Of a DNA stretch of 64,000 nucleotides, positions 51,466 to 61,216 are shown in pieces. The DNA is from CAIWTU01 sp963815135 (GTDB lineage Bacteria; Desulfobacterota; Desulfuromonadia; Geobacterales; Geobacteraceae). Under the pieces are notes generated by a model, which saw only the letters and a program-made list of their open reading frames with translations, did no database searches and was not told the origin of the DNA. Position numbers and translations under genes: made by a program. The first letter of the stretch is position 1, and each line of letters opens with the position of its first letter. The stretch spans positions 180,291 through 244,290 of the forward strand of contig CAWFFO010000007.1 of assembly GCA_963815135.1 (NCBI GenBank), in the 5' to 3' direction.

Positions 51466-54018
51466 ATGACAAATACCCTTAAGTTTATCCCGCTCCCGAT
51501 TGACTCCATAATTCCAGAGTTGCGGCAGGTGGTTTCGAGGACTCCCAATGTGGTGCTCCAGGCCCCTCCGGGCGCGGGCAAAACTACCCGGGTTCCCCTG
51601 ACCTTGCTGGATCTCCCGGTTTTGAACACCGGCAGTATTTTAATGCTGGAGCCGAGGCGGCTGGCGGCGACCCATGCCGCCCATCGCATGGCCCGGTCGC
51701 TGGGGGAAACGGCCGGGGAAACGGTCGGTTATACCATACGATTCGACCGGCGTGTTTCACCGGGAACGCGCATAGAAGTGGTGACTGAAGGGGTGCTTAC
51801 CCGCCGCCTGCAAAAAGATCCCTGCCTTGAAAATGTTGCCATGGTCATTTTCGACGAATTTCACGAGCGCAGCCTCCATGCGGATCTGGCGCTTGCGCTT
51901 TGCCTGGAAGTCCAGAAAGAAGTCAGGCCTGACTTGAGGATACTGGTAATGTCCGCCACACTAGACTGCGGTCCTGTGTCCGGGTTGCTGGGTGGAGCCC
52001 CGGTAATTAGTTTCAGAAGGCAAATCCTACCCGGTCGAAGTGAAATATCTGGAGGTGAGGGACCGTGCTCCTCTTCCCGTACACATGCTCTCGGCGATTC
52101 GTACCGCACTGGCTGAAAACACTGGGGATATCCTTGCATTTCTGCCGGGCTCTCCTGAAATCCGGACCTGCACACAACTGCTTTTAGGGGAGATCGGCGA
52201 GCAGTCGCTTTCGATCTGCCCTCTCTATGGTGATATGCCTTTTCATGAGCAGGAGAAGGCGCTTGCGTCTTCCCGAAAGCGTAAAATTGTCCTGGCAACG
52301 AATATAGCCGAAACGAGCCTGACCATCGAAGGTGTACGCGTGGTTGTAGACAGTGGTCTGTCGCGCATGCTGCGCCACGACCCATCGAACGGGATGAACC
52401 GGCTGGTTACCGTCAGGGAGTCGAAATCCTCAGCCGAACAGCGCAGGGGCAGAGCCGGAAGACTTGCTCCCGGAACCTGTTACCGCCTGTTCGGCAGGCA
52501 TACCTTTAACGCCATGACCGATTTCCCGGCGCCGGAAATAGCGGTCAGCGACCTTTCTTCGCTGGTACTCGAACTCGCCGTATGGGGTGTGGGCGATCCG
52601 TCTTCCCTGATGTGGCTCGATCCGCCGGGAGAGAATGGCGTAGCTGCCGCCAGGGAACTGCTTGTCGAACTGGGGGCGATTGACCGGAACGGGCTTCCCA
52701 CACCGACAGGCAGGAAAATGTCCGGGTTTCCCGTCCATCCCCGTTTGGCGCGAATGCTGCTCCGGGGAATGGAAACGGGGTTTGCGGAAGCTGCGGCCTG
52801 TCTTGCCGCGCTGCTCAGTGAAAGGGATATTTTCCGTTACGGTCCCGGAGAAACGGCAACGGTCTGCGAATCGGATCTGCTGGAGCGATACGATACACTT
52901 CGCGGAAAAAACGTCAGGCGTGACGATCGGCTGCAGCAATCAGTGGTCAGGGCGGTGGAACGTTCCGCGGCACAGTTGGCACGCCTGGCAGGATGCAGGA
53001 CCGGTCATGTCGAGGCAGAACATATTCCCGATCACGCGGATATCGCCCGCCTGTTGCTCGCAGCCTATCCGGACCGGATTGCCAGACAGAGAGAGGCTGG
53101 TGGTGAAAGGTATCTGCTTGCAACCGGCAGGGGAGCCCGCCTTTCGCCACGGAGCAGTGTGCGAAACCGGGATCTGATTCTGGCCGTCCATGTCGATGCC
53201 GGGGAAAAAGGCGAGGGTGTAATTCATCAGGCGTGTGTTTTGACTGAAGACATGGTGCGCTCCGAATGCGGACATCTTATAGCCAAAAACAGGAACATAG
53301 CCTGGAACCCGGACCAGGAAAGGGTCCAGGCATGGGAAGAGGATGTCGTCGGGGCTGTTGCCGTTACCCGCCGTCAGGCAACCCCGATGGACGAGGAAGC
53401 AATTCCGGTTCTGCTGGATGTTATACGTTCCTCAAACCTGCAATGTCTGAACTGGAACCGTTCCCTGCGCATGCTGCTGGGCCGGGCACGGCTGCTGCGC
53501 AGGGTCTTTCCGGAGGGTAACTGGCCGGATACGGGCAACGAACGTCTGGTAGCAACCCTTGCCGGATGGCTGGCTCCTTTTCTGGCCGGGGTGCGCAGCA
53601 GACGCGACCTGAATTCAGTTGATATTGCAGCCGCCGTCCTCAATCTATTTACCGGGGAACAATTGCGGCTTCTCAATGAGCTTGCTCCGACCCATGTCGC
53701 AGTACCGAGCGGACACAGGATCGAGATCGATTACGAGGCTGAGGAGAATCCCGTCCTTTCGGTCAAATTGCAGGAAATGTTCGGCCTTGCCGACTCACCG
53801 GTCGTGGCCGGCGGGAGGGTTCGATTGCTGATTCACCTTCTTTCCCTGCCGGGCGTCCGGTACAGGTGACCCGTGACCTGAAAGGATTCTGGGAAAACGG
53901 CTATCGCGAGGTGAAAAAAGAACTGAAAGGGCGCTATCCGAAACATCCCTGGCCCGACGACCCATGGAACGCCGTACCGACAAGGATGACGACACGGATG
54001 CTGAAAAAGAGAGAATAA
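51466..54018 (+). CDS. hrpB: ATP-dependent helicase HrpB (two frameshifts in this sequence)
   Basis: HrpB is a DEAH-box helicase of unclear cellular role. Motifs: I 'APPGAGKTTRVPL', Ia 'LEPRRLAA', II 'IFDEFHERS' (DEFH form), III 'MSATLD', V 'LATNIAETSLTIEGV', VI 'QRRGRAGRLAPG'. One extra T in the TTT at 52011-52013 shifts the frame before 'VEVKYLEV'. A missing C near 53847 hides the C-terminus: in the next frame 'GRPVQVTRDLKGFWENGYREVKKEL' and 'GRYPKHPWPDDPW', the conserved HrpB tail, continues to TAA 54016-54018. With both corrected the length is about 850 aa, normal for HrpB. Start ATG 51466 begins 'MTNTLKFIPLPID'. Confidence 0.92.
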
Positions 54019-54053
54019 AAAAGCCCCGGTTTGAATAAAAACCGGGGCTTTTT
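54018..54053 (+). terminator. Terminator after hrpB
   Basis: AAAAAGCCCCGGTTT and AAACCGGGGCTTTTT form a 15-bp stem with a short loop and a T run. It directly overlaps the reconstructed hrpB stop, which supports the restored C-terminus. Confidence 0.9.
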
Positions 54054-54107
54054 GTTTGTCAGCTGTTTTTTCCCGTCTTGAAAAGACTGATAAATCTTCA
54101 ATCCGGT

Positions 54108-54174
54108 TTCGCCCGCCGACTTTCACCGACGGGCTATCTAGGGCAACCCTCTTTACAATGGGTTACCGGGCGAA
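54108..54174. other. Unassigned folded element
   Basis: TTCGCCCG (54108-54115) pairs with CGGGCGAA (54167-54174), closing two inner hairpins: an imperfect CCG/CGG stem near 54117-54132 and AACCC/GGGTT at 54145-54164. A CCC/GGGG hairpin with six T residues follows on the plus strand (about 54203-54222). It looks like a structured RNA, but I cannot match it to a known riboswitch or sRNA family. Confidence 0.35.
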
Positions 54175-54399
54175 TCATAAACTGTGCAGTCCACATAAAA
54201 CAGCCCTCCTTTCGGGGTTTTTTAAAAGTTGCATCCGCATGGGGTACAACTGTTAATTCCTGCGGCATCGCGCATCCAGCATATCTTGCGCGTCAGCCAT
54301 TCCATGCGTGATGCAACTTGTATAAATCTTTGGCTTTAATTTATCCTGTTATTTAAATGATAATAGCTGCCCGGATAAATGTCAATGGTGCAAATTGTA

Positions 54400-55545
54400 T
54401 TATATGTATCTCCTGATTACCCTCATCAGGAGACTTTCCCTGACACCGAGTGCGCCGTGCGGACAGAGTTCGCGGCAACAAAAGCAACGGATGCAGCGGT
54501 TGTAATCGAAGTGCAGGTGACCGTTTTTCATCTCGATGGCCCTGGGCGGACAGGCATCCGCACAGATTCCGCACAGGCGGCATTTCCCGGCGAGGGCGTA
54601 GGGCCGGGAAGTAAGGTGTTGACGCAAACGGTTTTTCAGGAATGGGGGCAGCCCCCATTGAACATCCGACATGTGCGGCAGCCTGAATCCGGCTGTTTTC
54701 GCATCGTCAAGTGGTAAACCGAGAGTCCGGATGGATGAACGGTCGGCACCTGCCATGCCGAGCCTTTCGGCGGCCCTTTCCACATAGAGGAGTTTTTTCG
54801 GTATACCAACGATCTCCGCAGCGACCACGTCCACCGCCACCGGGTTGACACCGGCGAGAAGCAGGCCCACATGACACGGGTCGCCTCCTCCCGGTCCGTT
54901 TCCCTCCATGGCGGTAATCGCGTCGACAATATTGAGATCAGGTTTGCGTAAAAGGTATATCTCCAGCAGCATCCGGGCAAACATTTCCCTGTCAACTCCT
55001 GCCTTCAGATGCCATGCGATCTTGGCCGTGCCGGCCACGGCCCCAAACAGGTTTTTCACGGCGCAGGTCAGGGTCATCATCTCGTGGGTTTTCAGTTTTG
55101 GGAGATTTATGACCCGATCGGCCTCCATGTACGGTTTCCCCAGGTCGAACCTCTTGAACATGCCGGAGCCGGTCACTTCGACCGTTTCCTCAAAAACCGC
55201 CAGTTCCGCCCCGGTTTCCCGGATGACCTCCATGATGCCGCTTTTCTCCGCTACCGTCCTGCATCTGCCGACACCCGGGCTGTCGCCCACCAGGGGTATG
55301 CCGCCCGCCTGTCTGACAAGGCCGATGACCGCGCGCACGATTTCCGGGTGGGTGGTCACCGCCGCTTCCGGAGGCTTTGCCGCGAGCAAATTAGGCTTGA
55401 TCAAAACCCTTTCTCCCGGTTTTACAAAGGCTTCCATTCCTCCAAGAGGCTGCAGAAGCTGAATAACAGCGGATTCGATCGCCTCCCGCTCATAATTCGA
55501 TGCTTTTTCGATAACCACGATTTCCATGGTTGAATATTGGCTCAT
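54400..55545 (-). CDS. DUF362 protein with C-terminal 2[4Fe-4S] ferredoxin domain
   Basis: The protein of about 381 aa has an N-terminal DUF362 domain ('VKPGERVLIKPNLLAAKPPEAAVTTHPEIVRAVIGLVRQAGG', 'LPKLKTHEMMTLTCAVKNLFGAV') and a C-terminal ferredoxin part with 'CRLCGICADACPPRAI' and 'CIRCFCCRELCPHGAL'. The second cluster motif is CxxCxCC-like. Such proteins are common in anaerobes and presumed to handle electrons; the reaction is unknown. Starts at 55551 (TTG), 55545 and 55527 (ATG) all lack a clear ribosome site. Confidence 0.88.
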   Translation of the reverse strand: MSQYSTMEIVVIEKASNYEREAIESAVIQLLQPLGGMEAFVKPGERVLIKPNLLAAKPPEAAVTTHPEIVRAVIGLVRQAGGIPLVGDSPGVGRCRTVAEKSGIMEVIRETGAELAVFEETVEVTGSGMFKRFDLGKPYMEADRVINLPKLKTHEMMTLTCAVKNLFGAVAGTAKIAWHLKAGVDREMFARMLLEIYLLRKPDLNIVDAITAMEGNGPGGGDPCHVGLLLAGVNPVAVDVVAAEIVGIPKKLLYVERAAERLGMAGADRSSIRTLGLPLDDAKTAGFRLPHMSDVQWGLPPFLKNRLRQHLTSRPYALAGKCRLCGICADACPPRAIEMKNGHLHFDYNRCIRCFCCRELCPHGALGVRESLLMRVIRRYI

Positions 55546-55694
55546 TTTCAATAGATTGTCAAAAGCGAATATGCTCAGAAACGGATAGAACCCGGAAAGG
55601 TTTTATTGGAAAACCGACACTCTTTCTGTTAACCTGCAACGATAAAAACGCCAATTAAAGCCTGTTGGCGATCAGTAAGGGAGACGGTCCCGAT

Positions 55695-56114
55695 ATGGGA
55701 AAGCAGCGAATTGTAAAAGTTGCGTGTGCGATTATAGAACGGGATGGCAGGGTGTTGGCCACCCAGCGCAGTGAAGCGATGAGCATGCCCCTGAAATGGG
55801 AATTCCCGGGCGGCAAGCTGGAGGAGGAAGAAGATCAGAGCACATGTCTCGCCAGGGAGCTCATGGAGGAGCTCGGGGTAGAAGTCGGCATTCTGCGTGC
55901 CTTGTCACCTGTTGTCCATGATTACGAAGGCTGGACTATAGAGCTGCTTCCTTTTGTCTGCGAGATAACCGGCGGAGATATTGTCTTGCATGAACACAGA
56001 GCCGCCCTGTGGATCGCTCCCCGGGACCTGCCGTCGCTCGATTGGCCGGAAGCGGACCTGCCGGTGCTGCGTGAGTATCTTGAATATCTGGAAAATCCGG
56101 AGATACGGAAATGA
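55695..56114 (+). CDS. mutT: Nudix hydrolase, MutT-type (8-oxo-dGTP diphosphatase-like)
   Basis: The 139-aa protein has the start 'IVKVACAIIERDGRVLATQRS', 'KWEFPGGKLEEEEDQSTCLARELMEELGV' with a full Nudix box (Gx5Ex7REUxEExGU), and a C-terminal 'HRAALWIAPRDLPSLDWPEADLPVL'. This is the MutT/CTP-pyrophosphohydrolase pattern: cleaning of oxidised or modified nucleotides. The ATG at 55695 is preferred to an upstream in-frame start at 55665. It overlaps xerC by four bases. Confidence 0.9.
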   Translation: MGKQRIVKVACAIIERDGRVLATQRSEAMSMPLKWEFPGGKLEEEEDQSTCLARELMEELGVEVGILRALSPVVHDYEGWTIELLPFVCEITGGDIVLHEHRAALWIAPRDLPSLDWPEADLPVLREYLEYLENPEIRK

Positions 56115-56995
56115 AAAAGGAGATCGATGAATTTCTCGGTTATCTTGGGGCGGAACGAAATGTTTCACCCCACACCTTAAAAGCGTATCGCGGCGACCTC
56201 GATATGTTCCGTGAATTCCTCCACGGAGAATCGGGGCCGGAAATAACTCCGGATACCGTGACCCATCTCATCATCAGGCGATATCTGGCCCTGCTGCATA
56301 AGGACCACCGTAAAAGTTCCATTGGACGCAGTCTGGCCGCGATACGGGCTCTTTTCAAATACCTTCTCCGCGAGGGGAAAGTGAAAAAAAACCCGGCGGA
56401 ACTGGTGAGTGCTCCGAAGAAAGAGAAGAAGGTGCCCTTCCATCTCAACATCGACGAGGTTACCGCACTGGTGGAAGCTCCACGAAAAGACGATCTTTCC
56501 GGGCTGCGCGACAGGGTTATCCTGGAAACGCTCTATTCATGCGGCATCAGGCTTTCCGAGCTGACCGGCATGAATGTGGGCGATGTTGACCTGGACAAGG
56601 GGCTGGTGAGGGTGCTGGGCAAGGGAAGCAAGGAGCGGATAGTTCCCCTTGGCAGACATTCGACAGCGGCCGTTGCGGCCTATTTCACTGCGAGAAGAGA
56701 CCCTTCATATGATGCGCCTTTTATTCTCAATGCCAGGGGAGGGCGACTTACCGGCAGGAGCGTGGCACGCATCGTTGACAAATATATCCTGAAGATAGCG
56801 GCAATGAAAAAGATATCTCCCCATACCCTCCGCCACACCTTTGCCACGCATATGCTCGAGGGGGGCGCCGATCTGAGGGCCATCCAGGAGCTTCTCGGCC
56901 ATGCCTCCCTGTCCACGACCCAGAAATATACCCATGTCAGCATTGACCGGCTGATGGAAGTGTACGACAAGGCCCACCCCAAAGCGCGCAAATGA
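56111..56995 (+). CDS. xerC: Tyrosine recombinase XerC-like
   Basis: XerC with XerD resolves chromosome dimers at dif. The 294-aa product has the SAM-like N-terminal domain ('LGAERNVSPHTLKAYRGDLDMFREFL') and all catalytic residues: Arg in 'SCGIRLSELTGM', Lys in 'GKGSKERIVPLG', 'HTLRHTFATHMLEGGADLRAIQELLGHASLSTTQKYTHVS' with His, Arg, His and Tyr. The 'YDKAHPKA' ending is typical of XerC. Its housekeeping context argues against a phage or integron integrase. Confidence 0.92.
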   Translation: MKKEIDEFLGYLGAERNVSPHTLKAYRGDLDMFREFLHGESGPEITPDTVTHLIIRRYLALLHKDHRKSSIGRSLAAIRALFKYLLREGKVKKNPAELVSAPKKEKKVPFHLNIDEVTALVEAPRKDDLSGLRDRVILETLYSCGIRLSELTGMNVGDVDLDKGLVRVLGKGSKERIVPLGRHSTAAVAAYFTARRDPSYDAPFILNARGGRLTGRSVARIVDKYILKIAAMKKISPHTLRHTFATHMLEGGADLRAIQELLGHASLSTTQKYTHVSIDRLMEVYDKAHPKARK

Positions 56996-56998
56996 TCA

Positions 56999-58357
56999 TC
57001 AAAACAAGCCTATCTTGTACAGAAAAACCAGGGCGACTAGTATCGGCGAAACGTATTTGATCAGGAAACGCCAGACCGGGTACAGGTGATAACCTCCGGT
57101 TCCTCTTTCCAATTCTCCTTTTGCCAGCCCCGGTGTCAGTACCCAGCCTGTGAACAGCGCTATGAACAAACCTCCCAGCGGCAGGATGTAATTGGTGGCC
57201 AACAGGTCTACCGAGTCGAGGAAGTTGCGGCCTCCGATGAAATGAACGTCTTTCAGCAGGTGATTGGACAGCGCCGAAGGAACACCCAGGAGAAATATGA
57301 TCAGACCCATTACCAGGGTTGCCTTTTTCCTGTTCCATTTTTTTTCATCGCAATAATAGGCGACAACGACCTCCAGCAGAGAGATGGCCGAAGTAAGGGC
57401 GGCGAAAACGAGCAGGAGGAAAAACAGGATCGAAATCAGGGTCCCGCCCGGCATGCGGCTGAAGACAATCGGCAGGGTCTTGAATACCAGGCCCGGTCCC
57501 GCGGCGGGCTCCATTCCGTAGGTGAAGACGATGGAAAATATCGCGATTCCGGATAAAATGGCAACGCATGTATCCATTACGGAAACCGTGATTGCCACCT
57601 TCGGGATATTGGTTTCGTTATCGGCGTAGCTTCCATAGGTCAGCATGGCTCCCATTCCCAGACTGAGGCTGAAAAAGGCATGTCCGAGGGCTTCGAGCAT
57701 GGCGGGGGGATCGAGTTTCGACCATTGCGGAGAGAACAGAAAAGAGATTGCTTTTGCACCCCCGGGTGACAGGAGACCGTGAATAGCCAGGGCGATAAGA
57801 ATCAGGAAAAGGACCGGCATCATGATCTTGTTCGCCCTTTCCAGGCCGCTGCTGACTCCCCCGAGAACAATGAAAATGCACATTCCCATGAAAAGGGCCT
57901 GCCAGAATACCTGTCCGGGATCGTTTGCAAGGAGGGCGGCAAAAAGCTGCGGTGCCTTGTACGCGTGCTGTGCGCTGAATGTCCCCCGCAGGGAGAGCCA
58001 GAGATAATCCACGGCCCAGCCGGCAACAACGCAGTAGTACGACAGGATCACGAATCCGGCAATTACTCCGAGCCAGCCGGTCATGACCCATGGACCGCCC
58101 CGCAGCTTTCTGAAGGCCCCCACCGGGTCTTTGTGTGTATGTCTGCCGATCAGCATTTCTGAAATCATGATCGGAATTCCGACGGTTATTATGCAGAAGA
58201 TGAAAAACAGAACGAATGCACCGCCGCCGTGCATCCCGGCGATGTAGGGGAATTTCCAGATGTTCCCCAGTCCGACGGCGGAACCGGCGGATGCCATGAT
58301 GAAGCCCATGCGGCTGGTCCAGAGACCGCGTTTTTCTTTTTTATCATGAACGGTCAT
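56999..58357 (-). CDS. Sodium-dependent neurotransmitter-symporter family transporter
   Basis: The 452-aa inner membrane protein of the NSS/SNF family starts with 'WTSRMGFIMASAGSAVGLGNIWKFPYIAGMHGGGAFVLFF', the unwound helix 1 that binds sodium and substrate. About eleven to twelve membrane segments are expected. Bacterial members (LeuT, MhsT, TnaT) import amino acids; the substrate here is not predictable. The ATG at 58357 follows GGAGG on the minus strand. It converges on xerC with a 3-bp gap. Confidence 0.92.
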   Translation of the reverse strand: MTVHDKKEKRGLWTSRMGFIMASAGSAVGLGNIWKFPYIAGMHGGGAFVLFFIFCIITVGIPIMISEMLIGRHTHKDPVGAFRKLRGGPWVMTGWLGVIAGFVILSYYCVVAGWAVDYLWLSLRGTFSAQHAYKAPQLFAALLANDPGQVFWQALFMGMCIFIVLGGVSSGLERANKIMMPVLFLILIALAIHGLLSPGGAKAISFLFSPQWSKLDPPAMLEALGHAFFSLSLGMGAMLTYGSYADNETNIPKVAITVSVMDTCVAILSGIAIFSIVFTYGMEPAAGPGLVFKTLPIVFSRMPGGTLISILFFLLLVFAALTSAISLLEVVVAYYCDEKKWNRKKATLVMGLIIFLLGVPSALSNHLLKDVHFIGGRNFLDSVDLLATNYILPLGGLFIALFTGWVLTPGLAKGELERGTGGYHLYPVWRFLIKYVSPILVALVFLYKIGLF

Positions 58358-58605
58358 TTTACCTCCGGGATGAGATTTACATGTGAAGTCCGCCTGTTGC
58401 GGAGCAGGCATAATCTAGCAAAACAGTTCACATTCACAAAGAAAAAAATAAGAATTTCACCGGTTATATATTCCCGTTTTCTGACAAAACGGGTTTGAGA
58501 ACGAATGGCAGTGAATTGAAATTAGTGGAACAGCCTCAAGAGGCAAATACATGAAATCCTCTGCGCCTTCTTCGGTAATATGCTTTTATAAAGAAAATAT
58601 GCTCG

Positions 58606-58634
58606 TTGACAAAAATGGAATCCGCAACTAAAGT
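58606..58634 (+). promoter_or_regulatory. Possible promoter of the alanine symporter gene
   Basis: TTGACA (58606-58611), a 17-bp spacer and TAAAGT (58629-58634) lie 70 bp before the start at 58704. The rest of the 345-bp divergent gap (58358-58703) shows no gene. Confidence 0.5.
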
Positions 58635-58703
58635 TGACCCCGAAATTGATTATTTTCCAAATGCGTAATATGTAGGGATAACAGGAGGGCCGGGGTCGAC
58701 ACC

Positions 58704-60089
58704 ATGAATTCCATGAACGATTTTTTTGCCATGCTCAGCGGGTATGTGTGGGGTATTCCGCTGTTGACGCTTCTGGTGGGAACAGGAATTTACCTTACGG
58801 TGCGGCTCCGCCTCATACAAGTCGCCATGCTTCCGCACGCGCTTTACGAGACCTTTGCCAAGCCGAAATCCGGGGAAAAAGGGGACATCAGCCATTTCCA
58901 GGCTTTGATGGTCGCGCTGGCAGCCACCATCGGCACCGGCAATATCGTCGGCGTGGCTACCGCCATTTCCGTCGGCGGGCCCGGGGCTCTCTTCTGGATG
59001 TGGATAACCGCGGCTTTCGGCATGGCCACTAAATACGCGGAAGGCGTGCTGGCTGTTAAATATCGCATAACCGACGAAAACGGCGAGATGTGCGGCGGCC
59101 CAATGTATTATATAGAGAGGGGGCTCGGCCGGAAATGGCTCGGTATCATGTTTGCCGTGTTCGGCGCGGTGGCGGCCTTCGGCATCGGCAATGCGGTGCA
59201 GGCTAATGCCGTGGCCGGCAACCTGAAAGAAACGTTCGGCTTGAGCCCGTGGATAACCGGTGTCGTACTGACCTTCATGACCGGAACGGTAATACTGGGA
59301 GGCATCAGGAACATCGGGCGGGTGTCCGGCTGGATGGTGCCGATTATGGCGGTTGTGTACGTCGCGGGTTGTCTGGCAATCCTGTTGCGTTTTGCCGGAG
59401 AGGTGCCGGCTGCCATACTCCTCGTGTTTCACGATGCCTTTACCGGTTCGGCTGCCACCGGCGGTTTCCTTGGCGCCGCTGTTATGATCGCTATTCAGAA
59501 GGGTGTTTCGCGCGGCGTGTTTTCCAATGAATCGGGCATGGGCAGTGCGCCCATTGCCGCGGCCGCCGCCAAGACCAATGAGCCGTGCGAACAGGCCCTC
59601 GTGTCGATGACCGGCACCTTTATCGATACCATTATCGTCTGCACCATGACCGGTCTGGTGCTGATCGTAACCGGTGCCTGGCATTCGGGAGGAGAAGTAT
59701 CCGCCCTCACCAAGTCGGCTTTCGACATCGGTCTTCCCGGGAACACGGGCGGTTATATCGTAACATTCGGTATCGTTTTCTTCGCTTATTCAACTATCAT
59801 CGGCTGGGCCTATTACGGTGAAAAATGTATTGAATACCTGTTTGGGGTGAAGGCTCTATTGCCTTACCGACTTCTGTATGCTGCCGTGGTAACCATCGGT
59901 GCGGGTGCAAAGCTGGAACTGGTCTGGAATTTCGCGGACGTTATGAACGGCCTGATGGCAGTGCCGAACCTGATAGCATTGCTTGGACTTTCGGGGGTTG
60001 TGACAAGGGAAACGGAAAGGTTCCTTTCCGCGAGAAAAAGGATTGACGGCAGCGAAGAAGAACCGGGCGCGGAGTTCCCCCTTCCCTGA
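58704..60089 (+). CDS. Sodium:alanine symporter family protein (AGCS)
   Basis: The 461-aa polytopic protein has AGCS signatures: 'GDISHFQALMVALAATIGTGNIVGVATAISVGGPGALFWMWITAAFGMATKYAEGVLAVKYR', 'GVSRGVFSNESGMGSAPIAAAAAKT' and 'WAYYGEKCIEYLFG'. Members import alanine or glycine with sodium. AGGAGGG lies 15 bases upstream, rather far, so the start may be slightly different. It is divergent from the NSS transporter gene. The two sodium symporters side by side suggest amino-acid uptake. Confidence 0.94.
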   Translation: MNSMNDFFAMLSGYVWGIPLLTLLVGTGIYLTVRLRLIQVAMLPHALYETFAKPKSGEKGDISHFQALMVALAATIGTGNIVGVATAISVGGPGALFWMWITAAFGMATKYAEGVLAVKYRITDENGEMCGGPMYYIERGLGRKWLGIMFAVFGAVAAFGIGNAVQANAVAGNLKETFGLSPWITGVVLTFMTGTVILGGIRNIGRVSGWMVPIMAVVYVAGCLAILLRFAGEVPAAILLVFHDAFTGSAATGGFLGAAVMIAIQKGVSRGVFSNESGMGSAPIAAAAAKTNEPCEQALVSMTGTFIDTIIVCTMTGLVLIVTGAWHSGGEVSALTKSAFDIGLPGNTGGYIVTFGIVFFAYSTIIGWAYYGEKCIEYLFGVKALLPYRLLYAAVVTIGAGAKLELVWNFADVMNGLMAVPNLIALLGLSGVVTRETERFLSARKRIDGSEEEPGAEFPLP

Positions 60090-60228
60090 TGTTACTTGGT
60101 ATCAGCAAATTAGTCCCTGTGTTTCCGGGAAATTTGATTAAGGGGGTAATTCTTATTTCCACCGTGTCCGAGTAAGTTTTTTTTCAGTTTTTACTCAAGT
60201 GTGTTGAGATGGATTTTATGGATAAAAA

Positions 60229-60266
60229 GAAAACCCCGCGAAGATATCCTTGCAGGGTTTTCTTTG
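60229..60266. terminator. Terminator between the symporter and the BamD-like gene
   Basis: AGAAAACCC (60229-60237) and GGGTTTTCT (60255-60263) with a GC-rich inner part form a hairpin with A and T flanks, between convergent genes. It may serve both. Confidence 0.75.
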
Positions 60267-60342
60267 TCCAACATTCAAAAATACCGTTTCTCCACCGGGG
60301 AATTTGATTGTCGAAAATTTCGTTTTCCGTCGTCCGGCAGGT

Positions 60343-61107
60343 TTACGATTTTTTCTTTGCGGCCGCGAGCTTTGTGGTCTCTGTCAGAAGTTTACCGGCC
60401 TTTTCAGCGTATTCTCCGGTTTTGTAATCTTTTACCAGGCGTGCGAAGGTTTCTTTTGCCTTTTCCATGTCGCCTGTCTCCATATAGGCTCTTCCCAGGT
60501 AATAGAGAGCTTTGTCATTGGCAGGCGAGTCAGGGAATTTTTCCAGCTCGTATTTCAGGCGGTTAATGGCCGATACGTATTTGTCAGTTCGGAAATAGAA
60601 TCTGCCCACATAAATTTCATGCTCTGATTGCTTTGTTCTGCACACCCGGAGATTTTCCCGCACCTTTCCCGCGAGTTCCGAATCGGGGTATTCTTTGAGA
60701 AATGATTCGAAAGCGCTTATCGCGTCCTTCAGAGGGGTCTGATCGGTGTCAATTTTTTTGAACTGCTTGTAATGGCTCAATCCCATTTTATACAGGGCAT
60801 AAGGAGCCTTTTCGTTATCAGGGTGCAGTTTGCGGAAATCCTCGTATGATGCCGCGGCCTCGATATACTTCTCATCATTATACTGGGCGTCCGCGATCAT
60901 CAGTTCCGCGGCGGTGGTGAGAATCGGTGAGGAAAAGCTTTCTTTCACCTTCTTCCATTTGGCTATTGCTTCTTCATAGTTTCCCTTAGAGTAAAGCTGC
61001 TGTCCTTCGCTGAAATAGGTTTCGGGCGGTCTTTTGATCGAAGAATCGGTGCTGCAGCCTGCGGCAACAGCCAGCAACAGGGCAATTGCAATGTATTTGA
61101 AATCCAT
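60343..61107 (-). CDS. bamD: Outer membrane assembly lipoprotein BamD-like
   Basis: The 254-aa product has a lipoprotein signal ('MDFKYIAIALLLAVAAGCS', Cys at residue 18) and five TPR-like repeats ('YFSEGQQLYSKGNYEEAIAKWKKV', 'AADLMIADAQ'-like, 'YALYKMGLSHYKQ', 'YVGRFYFRTDKYVSAINRLKYELEKFPDSP', 'YLGRAYMETGDMEKAKETF'). This is the BamD/YfiO fold that helps BamA insert beta-barrel proteins. The ATG at 61107 follows GAGGAG; an upstream start would bury the signal. It is the only bam gene in the window. Confidence 0.88.
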   Translation of the reverse strand: MDFKYIAIALLLAVAAGCSTDSSIKRPPETYFSEGQQLYSKGNYEEAIAKWKKVKESFSSPILTTAAELMIADAQYNDEKYIEAAASYEDFRKLHPDNEKAPYALYKMGLSHYKQFKKIDTDQTPLKDAISAFESFLKEYPDSELAGKVRENLRVCRTKQSEHEIYVGRFYFRTDKYVSAINRLKYELEKFPDSPANDKALYYLGRAYMETGDMEKAKETFARLVKDYKTGEYAEKAGKLLTETTKLAAAKKKS

Positions 61108-61216
61108 CGGACGCTCCTCACTTCTTACTTTATAGAGAAAATTAGAGGAAAGCGCAATTTTTGTCAATTCAAACTTTAATTTACTTGAGACGAGCGGAAT
61201 GAACCGTTGGAAGATC

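Noticed and set aside
54078..54311. Plus-strand frames of 66-77 codons after the hrpB terminator
   Set aside because: They run through the folded element and a T-rich hairpin, lack ribosome sites and show no recognisable motif.
56111..56995. Phage or integron integrase
   Set aside because: The tyrosine recombinase has XerC features (YDKAHPKA end, normal length) and housekeeping neighbours; no attachment site or cargo genes were seen.
58704..60089. Large minus-strand frame of 344 codons opposite the alanine symporter
   Set aside because: It is rich in His, Gly and Arg without any fold motif, and mirrors a well-supported membrane protein gene.
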